Part shown: in pieces, positions 48,232 through 64,000 of the stretch
Layout: the number at the start of each line of letters is the position of its first letter
Numbering within the stretch: the first letter of the stretch is position 1
Assembly: GCA_004026145.2 (NCBI GenBank)
Contig: CP034984.1
Span: forward strand, 14,226,541 to 14,290,540
Length of the DNA: 64,000 bases
Direction of reading: 5' to 3'
DNA from: Takifugu bimaculatus
Lineage: Eukaryota; Chordata; Actinopteri; Tetraodontiformes; Tetraodontidae
Program-made: the position numbers and the translations under genes
Notes under the pieces: generated by a model
The model's input: the letters and a program-made list of their open reading frames with translations, nothing else
The model's database searches: none
What the model was told of the DNA's origin: nothing

Positions 48232-48747
48232 CGGCGCACTTGCCTTAGTAACGCTAAGTCCCGCCTTGTTTCTACACTGGGATTGGTCAGAAAATATGTG
48301 CGCGTGCTAACAAAACATGGCAGACGTTCTCATTGGACAGTCACTGTCAGGTCAAACAAACTCTCATACTCAGCGTATTTATCCTATTGCTCCAAGAGCT
48401 GTCACTCAAAGGGGCGGGCCCAGCAAGTCCCCGCCCCCCCAAACCAGTGGCGCAGATTGGTTAATTCCGCGCGTGTCAAACGACCGCATAGCGCACATTC
48501 AACACAGCGAGGGGGTGACGCGAAGCGTCACGGATGGCGAGTCCGTTAGCGGCTCACGTGATTGGTCGGCTGTCCCGACATGTGACCAATAGGAGCCTCG
48601 AGCCTGACCTGGAGCGCCGCCATTGGAGGCTCGCGACCGTCGCTGGCGAAACGCCGCGGCTCATTGGGAGCCCGAACTGTCACTCACGTGCAGTTGTCGG
48701 GACGGCGAGTCGACATAAAAACGTCAACGTGGCCGCGCTGTGATTGG
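48232..48747. promoter_or_regulatory. CCAAT-box (NF-Y) cluster with TATA, GC and E-boxes
   Basis: Eight CCAAT boxes: ATTGG at 48282, 48332, 48456, 48561, 48622, 48663 and 48743, and CCAAT at 48586. They come with a GC box (48411-48418), CACGTG E-boxes at about 48555 and 48685, and a perfect inverted repeat GTGACGC-GAA-GCGTCAC (48515-48531). On the minus strand TATAAA (48237-48232) is spaced for a start near 48205. The cluster also lies upstream of the + strand small gene at 49316. Direction is therefore uncertain; it could be bidirectional. Confidence 0.55.
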
Positions 48748-49315
48748 TGTATTTCCTTTTCCTGATCACGGGTTACTTTAGTTTAAGGCAGGAAACAAAC
48801 TCTTACATAATATCTGCCAACGACTCAATAGGGGGAGAAAAGGCTCGCGTTTGTTGCAATGACGTAATACAGCATGAGTTTATTTCTGGTTTATTTCTTC
48901 AGAGTTTTGTTTCGGGACGACACACGCTTCAGCATAGATGGCTTAAAAAGGCCCGTGAATACAGTTCGGCGCACAAACTCCAACTGCACGTTAGCGCCCC
49001 CGACTGGTCAGTGCTGAGTACTGCACACGTCCTGGAAAGTGACCTCAAAGCATTGAATGACATTCGTTGACTCTAAATTAAGCTCTACAGTCTTTAAACC
49101 CTTAAAATATTTTATATTTATTCAAAATTTGGCAATGCACATGATATAACGTTAAAGGGTTAAAAAAAAACCGAGCATTTACAACTATCAAAACTGTTGT
49201 TGTGAGCCAAAGTGTTAAAATTTAAACGTGCAGTGTGGCATTGACCAAACTAGGGGGGAAATTCCCTCCAGAATCCAGAATTTATTAATCTCTATCCCAT
49301 TATCAACATGTGCAG

Positions 49316-50281
49316 GCTTTGGTAACCATGGAAGAACTGCCTTTTTATCTAAATCACAATAGGTGAGGACATGAGTCGTTTGGCAGCTTTATTTCTAGTG
49401 TTTTCATGCTTCAAAGCAGCTTCTTTATTAATATGGTTTCTTTTGTCAAGCATGAAGGATTTAGAGGATTTAATGTGAAGAGCAACGACAACACCGAGAA
49501 GAGCGCCACCTATGACAGACGAAGGGAAACCTAAACTGTTCCATTATTCTCATGTTCGACCACCACATCTGATTGATCCCGCTCGAAATAGAAACAGTAC
49601 ATAAAAGTCACCACGAGGTGGCAGCAGAGCTCCGTCTAAAGAGAAAGGTGTAGTTATATTTCAGCCACTAGAGGGAGACAAACACCCGCAGATGAAGCCA
49701 CAGGTCGCTGGTTCTCAGGTTCTGGTGTTTGGGACAAATGAGAAGACAATAAAAGTCCTTATTTCGGAAGGAAAAAGTGAGATTTTACATAAAGCTCAGA
49801 CACATGAAAGTTATCTCCAACATCAAAGAATACAAGGATTCCAAGACCAAAAGAGAGAGAGAGCTGGAGGAGATGCTCCAGAACATGGAGAAACAAAAAG
49901 TGGAAGAGCTCCAGGTACGTTGGTTCTTCAGGCACCTCTGAGAAGCTTCACCTTTAAAAATGAAATTTAAAACAAATCTTTTAACAGCTGACCACAGGAG
50001 ATGTGGAGAAGAAAAAGAGGAGGATTTGGAGGGTGTGGAAGATGTGGAGACGTCTAAATAAAAGGCTCCTCATCATCCCTGATCGCTCCTCTGCTGCCAC
50101 CATCTCCTCTGCTGAAGCTCAGATGTTGGAGTCTCCACACACACTCAGCAGGAACAAAGGTGTCTGCTGCCCGTCGTCCTTAGCAACGGGGTTACACAAC
50201 AGCAGGATGCTTCATGACCAAAGGTCAACGTCCCTCTGGAATCAGCAACATCACCAACATTTATCCAGCACTTTTCCTTAA
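49316..50281 (+). CDS. Small coiled-coil protein, unidentified, three exons
   Basis: Exon 49316-49362 (acceptor GTGCAG; ATG 49328 in good context AACCATGG) reads MEELPFYLNHN and leaves two bases at a GTGAGG donor. Exon 49800-49914 picks up that phase and reads RHMKVISNIKEYKDSKTKRE, then a charged helix ending KQKVEELQ at a GTACGT donor. A third segment begins after the acceptor at 49987. Read literally it stays open to 50281; if the A5 run at 50012-50016 lacks one base it would instead end in an acidic tail (EEDLEGVEDVETSK) with the stop overlapping AATAAA at 50057-50062. The matched phase and coiled-coil content support a real gene. I do not recognise it. In-frame sequence upstream of the ATG means it may be an internal exon. 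Confidence 0.45.
49611..49627 (+). promoter_or_regulatory. CTCF-like core motif
   Basis: CCACGAGGTGGCAGCAG fits the extended CTCF consensus. A weaker match, CCACTAGAGGGAG, follows about 50 bases later. Confidence 0.45.
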
Positions 50282-50774
50282 AATTCCCTTAAAAGCTGTT
50301 TTGCTAAAAGTCCCAGCAAGAACCACCGGTGGTCACATGACCTCCTCGGCAGAGTTAATCATAAAATTTAAGCTGAAATGAGACACAAACACATTAGTTT
50401 GGTTCTGTATTGGTTGACAAAGAAAACATTCATTTATAACATCAATCATGAGTTATTTGGTCATTAAGAAACACAAATGATGGCCAGAGACGTCAGTTTA
50501 GACACATCCGCCATCCCAGAATATATCAGCGTTATCACATTATCTTCAGCTTCTAAGACGAGCAAAATGTCTGACAATAAGGCTTCAAAATGAAAAGCTG
50601 CTTTCCAGAACAAAATGTTTCAATAGAAACGCACAGTGAAGTAAAAGTGGCTCCAAAATAACGTGAATAAACGAGTAAATGATGAAAATCTAACGAGACG
50701 AGCTGCCTCAGTTAAACTGAGATTAAAGAAAACTGGCACAGAGAGGAGTGAAGGCAGCAGCAGCTTCATCTCCA

Positions 50775-50907
50775 GACGCTCCTGAACGCACCAGACGCTC
50801 CTGAACGCACCAGACGCTCCTGAACGCACCAGACGCTCCTGAACGCACCAGACGCTCCCGAACGCACCAGACGCTCCCGAACGCACCAGACGCTCCTGAA
50901 CGCACCA
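50775..50907. repeat. 19-bp tandem repeat, seven copies
   Basis: GACGCTCCTGAACGCACCA is repeated seven times with T/C variation. It lies 100 bases beyond the rpia stop codon, so it is probably transcribed in the rpia 3' untranslated region. Confidence 0.95.
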
Positions 50908-51007
50908 CAGCGGCCACTTCAGCTCACCAATCAGGCACTTTGAAACCAAGGAAGAGGAGGAGGAGGAGGAAGAGGAGGAGGAGGAGGAGGAGGGAGCATC
51001 ACGCTCC

Positions 51008-52103
51008 TCACTCCACCGTTGGATCCCGGACCTGCACGCTCCCGTCCTCCATCCCGAAATACGCTCGGTCAGCCATGCCGACGAACAGCCCCGTTTCCAC
51101 GACGCCTGAGGACGGATGAAGGGTGAGTGGGGACGCCGCGCGCTCACGAGGTCTCGGCCAATCAGAGGAGTTTCTCACCTGGGATCATCTTGATGGCCGT
51201 GTTCACCTCCGTCCAGTCCTGAGCGCCGTCGAACTTCCAGTCCAGGATGAAGTTACAGTTGTCGGTGACCACGGGGCCCTGGGAGCAGCAGACCACCGCT
51301 CAATAAACACCTCCACCTGGTCTCTGAGCCCCCCCCCATCACTCAGCGCCACCACAGCCCCCCCCATCACCCAGCGCCACCACAGCCCCCCCCATCACCA
51401 CCACAGCCCCCCCACTTACCGCTTTACTGACGGCCATGCGCAGGTTGGCCACGCCCCCGAAGCGTCTGACGATGGTCCTGCTGACGGGGACGTGCGCCAT
51501 GGGGATGACCTCGATGGGGACGCCCTTCTTCCACTGCTGACCCAGAACCTTCGAGTCTTTCCTGAACGTGGGGAGGAGTCGTCCGTCAGAAACATCGGAA
51601 AGAACAAAGCCACGGGTCAAAGGTCAAAGAACCTGAAGTCGGCGATGACGACGAACTGTTTCGCACAGCCGGCGACGATCTTCTCCTGCGTCAGGCAGCC
51701 GCTGCAGCACGAGGAGAGACGGGTGAGCACAGACGCTCCTCCACATGTTCCTGCCCCCCCCCCAGACAGGAAGTGAGCTCACCCGCCACCTTTGATCAGC
51801 GTGAGACGGGCGTCCACCTCGTCCGCTCCATCGATGGCCACGTCCAGCTCCGGGTGCCTGTCCAGGTCCGACAGCGAGAGGCCGTGCTGCAGGATCAGTT
51901 GGCGAGCCTGGGGGGGGGCGGGGGGTGATGGGGGCGGGGCATCAGGGTGACAACAGACAAGCAGAAGCTCGCCATCAGAACCGTTGCTACATTCTTTGAG
52001 CAACAGGATGGACTTTAGTCATGTTGAGGTCTGACCTGGAAGGAGGTGGGGACGCACACGATGTTGAGCTTCTCCTGACGAACGCGCTCGGCTGCATCAA
52101 CAC

Positions 52104-52143
<40 letters not shown>

Positions 52144-52864
52144 AAACCTGCCGTGCGTGTGAACATGGACGTGTCACCCCAGACTTTGACCCCCTCACCT
52201 AATCTGTCCACAGCGTAGACGATGGTGGAGCCGCTGCCCACTCCGACCGCCTGGTTGTTCTGGGGAAAGACGCAGAACATTTGAACGGAAACAAGGTTTG
52301 GATAAAATTAAGCCCTGCAAAAATAAAATCCTAATAAAACTTCCGCAAGCAAATATTGATTTTAGAACACGTCGAAACTAATTAAAATAATGCTAAGATG
52401 AACTAAGCAAATATGAACATTAGTCACCAGCACTTCTACTGTGGTTACATTTCTACAGGATTCTTTTGCTAAGACGAGATATTTTATTTTATTTGTAGAT
52501 AAAATAATTTGTATTTGTATTTTATTTGTTATCTTTTAGCAAGTTGCTAAAATGATTATTCTTTGTCAGAAGGGTCCACGTTAGCTAACCAAAATCCTCG
52601 GACTAACATGCAGAACAGAGATAAACCTTCTCCAAGGGAATAATTAGATAACTGATTATCTAATATTATCTAACAGCCTGAAACCACGTTGCTTAGAATT
52701 TATACCAAGTTGGCTAACTCTGCTACCATGTGGCGTCCGAGCTAAAAACACCTTTTATGCTATCAGAAATGTTGGAAAACGGCAGCGATGAGATGAAAAC
52801 TCGGTACCTGGACGTGGTTGTCCACGGCGGCGTAAGCGGCCAGTTTCTTGGCCTCCTCCGCCAT
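51008..52864 (-). CDS. rpia: Ribose-5-phosphate isomerase A
   Basis: Eight exons on the minus strand: 52808-52864, 52199-52259, 52036-52091, 51783-51907, 51633-51701, 51420-51561, 51179-51278, 51008-51105. They join without error to 708 bases, 235 residues plus stop. The enzyme interconverts ribose 5-phosphate and ribulose 5-phosphate in the non-oxidative pentose phosphate pathway, in the cytosol. Visible motifs: phosphate-binding GSGST (27-31), DGADEVD (84-90) holding the catalytic Asp residues, Lys97 in the IKGGGG loop and the general-base Glu106 (QEK). The start at 52864 has A at -3 and G at +4, and the upstream frame is stopped without another ATG. It lacks the long N-terminal extension of human RPIA (311 residues), which is probably absent in this fish. 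Confidence 0.97.
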
Positions 52865-53060
52865 GATCGGACCGGACCGACTGGCGAGACGCGCGTTTTT
52901 GGAGCCGCACACAACCGCAGCCCGCCTCCGGGATGTGGACCAGAGAGATCTGCACAGAGAGATCCGGCCCCCAAACCTGCCGCAGGAACTCCCTCCGCAC
53001 TGTGAGTCAGCAGGGACGGTGTTCGGTTAAAAACCTGCCCGCTGTTTGCTCAAAGGCGTG

Positions 53061-53338
53061 TGTTCCTGCGCAAACGCAGCGCAGCAGTGACGTCGTTTAG
53101 CAGTGTTCCTGCGCAAACGCAGCGCAGCAGTGACGTCGTTTAGCAGTGTTCCTGCGCAAACGCAGCGCAGCAGGGACGTCGTTTGGCAGTGGCCCGCCTG
53201 TGTTCCTGCGCAAAGGCAGCGCAGCAGTGACGTCGTTTGGCAGTGGCCCGCCTGTGTTCCTGCGTAGATGCAGCGCAGCAATGACGGTGTTGATCATACC
53301 CTGCCACTCTTCCTTCGGTTCTTGCGCAGATGCAGCGC
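53061..53338. repeat. 43/54-bp tandem repeat upstream of rpia
   Basis: Units at 53061, 53104 (43 bases), 53147, 53201 (54 bases, with an added TGGCCCGCCTG) and a degenerate unit from 53255. Each carries TGCGCAAACGCAGCGCAG (NRF1-like) and, in four units, GACGTCG (CRE-like). They lie 200-475 bases upstream of the rpia start codon. Confidence 0.93.
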
Positions 53339-53801
53339 AACACTGAAGATGAAAGTGCATGAACGCGCAGCCCCTGTTGCAGTAGTAAATAAATTCTGTG
53401 GATTTGATCATGTAAAAAGCAACTCAAGCCATAATGTTTTTTCAACGTTTACGTAGAGACGTAGTGACTGATGAGGCTGTCCAGTGGGTGGCGCCATCCC
53501 CAGTGTTGGTTTATCCTCGTAGTCACAGGTTTAAATGTTACCCTAAGTTGTCAATCCCACATGGATGGAATGTGTGCAATTATCAATCAAGTTCTTCACT
53601 CCAAAATTTCTAAATCAATAAAAAAAACCCATTTGGATTATTAGTTGTCTTGGTCACCAGATGGTCTACGGCTGCCCCCCGGCGGTCAAACGTAGCATTA
53701 CACGTAAAGTGTAAGTGCACATTTCAATACTAAACAACCACAATTCTAGTGTGTAACACAACCACGCAGACACACAAACACACATTACATCACTACTACT
53801 T

Positions 53802-53807
53802 TTTATT
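53802..53807 (-). terminator. Possible polyadenylation signal of slc4a11
   Basis: AATAAA on the minus strand is followed 17-40 bases on by a GU-rich stretch (TGTGTGTTTGTGTGT). It would give a 3' untranslated region of about 2.6 kb. Another AATAAA lies near 55659-55664, so the true end is uncertain. Confidence 0.4.
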
Positions 53808-53809
53808 TG

Positions 53810-55740
53810 GCAAACAGCTGAGATAGTCTCTCTTTTTCAGTGTACAGTATACTGTATATATACTTTAGTAAACCAACACATTCTGATTGATAACCATTTT
53901 TTCCTCATTTTTACATATTACAGCTTACAAATATAGCTGATCTTTTAGACAAAAATTACAGTTTCTGTTTGACACCTAAATTAGTATGCTATATAAAACC
54001 CCACACGTCTTACATTCATGAATAGAAAAAGTCGGCTATAGGTATGAAATCAGGAAAAAGAAAAGAAAATAGAACCCAAAACACCACAGTACGCAGTCTG
54101 AAACCAATGCAACTGGGAGGGAGGTGGGAGAGGGCGGAATGTGGTCTCTCATTCTCCATTAAATGTTCGTCTCAGAGGAACTGAACGTTGCTGCTATGCC
54201 CAGCTCAGGTGGCCAGTAGAGGAGATACTGAGGAACAACAACAACACGGTCATAGAGGAGCGGCTGAAGCTCTGCAGCCCAAAGTGGATCCAGCTCGGGG
54301 TGGATTCTAATGGAATGTTGACACAAACTAAAGTTGGCATTGAAAACTGTACACATGACCTCACAGCTGCCCGCCATTGCAGCTTCCATGCCTCGCCGCC
54401 TCGCTGTGACGTCTGGATGAACGTCTGGAAAACAAAGCTGAAACCGAAGAGCATGAGGGAGCTGCCATTACACCGGGGGGGGCCGTTAGCGTCCCCGTCC
54501 TGGCCGGGCGGCGCCGCCAGGCGGCACAGAGCAGCCTTTTAGAAGCCGTTTTCACGCGCAGTATTGCTGGATATTGAGCATTGCATTCAGTTTATCGAAA
54601 AGGAACTAGTAGTTCTGTGTGGGATACGCCGCCGTTGGTATTCTATCAAAACCCCACACGAGTCATGCTGGAAACGGCCTTTTTTTGGACTGAAGGTAAC
54701 AAGAATCTCTGCAGACATCTGGATTTTCACGTGACAACGCCTGCAAGCATGAGCTAATCAGAACATCTAAATAGAAAAGAAGATCGGATCATTCTAAAAC
54801 TTGTTCACACAGGGAAGAAGCGGAATCTTTGAACCCAACGATTCCTCCTTGACCTGCTGGACTCAACGCACCAGAACCGTGTGGGTCTTTGACGTGGAGC
54901 TGGACTCTGATGTGTAAACACAGACCAAAATGTACGAAAAATCCACTTCAAAAGAGAAAAACAAGACCAGAAGGTGGAACAAAACGGAGAATTCGCTCCC
55001 GGTTTGGGGGAGAAACACCACAACAAAATCTCATCAACAGCCGTCTCCATAAATAAATATTTTGTCTGGATTTCAACTAAAATACATTTCTATATTGCCA
55101 ATATATATATTCTAATATATTTATAAAGATATGACAGGATGTTTTGGCTTGTGCTGTCGTTCTAAGTCTTTACATAAAATCTACAACTGCGGAATGTGTC
55201 GTTCTCTCCGGGACGTAAACACCGGGAAAATTCACCCAGGAATGGAAAACCAGGAATTCCCAACACACAGATCTGCAGCCAAATGCACCACGGTTGCGTC
55301 ACGTGACGTCACCCAAGAATCGTTAATACTCAACGCCAGCGTTCACGTTGCTGATCACGTGCAACATCTGCGTGGAAATTTAGGCTGGTATAACTTGTGT
55401 GGGCTTTGGCGACACCTAGTGGTCAGAAACGGGATGTCGCCGAAGCCCCGCCCCTTTGACGAGTCAGCACCAGGCTACAATTTGATACCTGTGAAGTTTG
55501 TCTGTCCTGGGCTACGGTAGAAACCCGTGGGGGGGGGGTATATATATATAGATATCTCACTATTGGTCATCTTTTATAGATTATTAAACATCTCACACAC
55601 AACCTTTAATCTGAACTATCAAGTCTCAGATGGCAGCACCACAAAAATAATTTTACTATTTATTCATTTATTTTTGCTTCGTTGAGAATTTGGCCGCAGG
55701 AAAAGAGAATGTTAACTTTTAATTTAAACGCTAAGTTTTG

Positions 55741-55789
<49 letters not shown>

Positions 55790-56375
55790 ACAAACACTGA
55801 CACTAAAGTGATGCTTGTGAACGTGGAGTGGGGACGGATAGCAGTTAAAAGGTGCAGTGAGGTTTTAACACTCTATGACGACAAGAAAAAGATGACGTTA
55901 CTGAAATCTGCGTATTTACATGGACGCAAACACGCAAAGGAGTCGTGGTTGAGGCGGTGCTGCTCCTCCGCGGGCCCGACCCGGCCTCAGCAGAACTCAC
56001 TGATGACTGGACTGGGAGAACCAGAAACAGGGAGTATGGAGGGATGTGGCACAGCTCGGGGTCAAACAGAGGTCACACAGGGAGTTCTGGGACGTTCCAG
56101 TCGTACTTCTGTTAGTTTCCCAGTAGAACGTTCCCCCAGAGAGGTTCTGTTATCTTCGTCACGTTTCCAGTGCTTCACCTGTGAGAGTGTTCTCAGCGGA
56201 TACAAAAATTAAAACGGTCCGCAGCTCCTGCCTCCGTCTTCGTGTCCAAACAGTTTTGCATTGAAAAATATGTCGGGTGTTTTTTAACCTCCACTTTTTC
56301 TCTTTCTCTCTCTTTTTTTTTTTAGATTGTGAGCGTCTGTTTCCGTGTGGATCCGGGACTCGTCTCCGTGTGCGG
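53810..56375 (-). other. Probable slc4a11 3' untranslated / downstream region
   Basis: AT-richer than its surroundings, no exons recognised. It contains an (AC)n run at 55749-55787 and a CTCF-like CGACACCTAGTGG at 55410-55422. Confidence 0.4.

Positions 56376-64000
<7,625 letters not shown>

Overview
The window is vertebrate nuclear DNA from a teleost fish. Evidence: short spliced exons with GT-AG introns, very abundant (CA)n microsatellites and minisatellites, CpG-rich promoter patches, and protein matches to vertebrate SLC4A11, RPIA and KY-type genes. Compact introns suggest a small fish genome, possibly a pufferfish, but the species cannot be read from the sequence. Two runs of exactly 100 N (17979-18078 and 46119-46218) mark scaffold joins of unknown size and divide the window into contigs A (1-17978), B (18079-46118) and C (46219-64000).

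Contig A carries nine + strand exons (3669-17668) of the 5' part of slc4a11, with long introns holding microsatellites, tandem DR1 nuclear-receptor motifs and CTCF-like motifs. Contig B begins with minisatellite and CpG-rich DNA, including one candidate first coding exon (minus, 21262-21298) and a speculative single-exon gene near 23111-23383. A minisatellite-dense block follows (25.8-31.6 kb and 35.3 kb). Next comes a complete muscle-type kyphoscoliosis-peptidase-like gene (+, 36864-39944) with a TATA box, and then minus-strand C-terminal exons of a DNAAF9/C20orf194-like gene (43635-45536). Contig C carries interspersed repeats, a CCAAT-box cluster (48282-48747), a small unidentified coiled-coil gene (+, 49316-50281), a complete rpia gene (minus, 51008-52864) and the 3' half of slc4a11 (minus, 56376 to beyond 64000).

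The main structural result is that the two halves of slc4a11 lie on opposite strands. The + strand exons stop just before the first gap, and the minus strand exons start beyond the right edge of the window. Only the part encoding roughly the fourth to sixth membrane spans is absent. The simplest reading is that the block starting after the first gap was placed in reverse orientation during scaffolding. A second window-wide signal is a set of single-base indels inside otherwise well-conserved exons of slc4a11, the KY-like gene and the DNAAF9-like gene. This points to residual sequencing error rather than several independent pseudogenes.

I did not find a new multi-gene system. The most unusual items are a 27-bp perfect inverted repeat enclosing five 21-bp repeats (31411-31566), a long polypurine tract (25.8-27.4 kb), an eight-copy CCAAT cluster with a TGACG inverted repeat, and promoter-proximal 43/54-bp repeats upstream of rpia.
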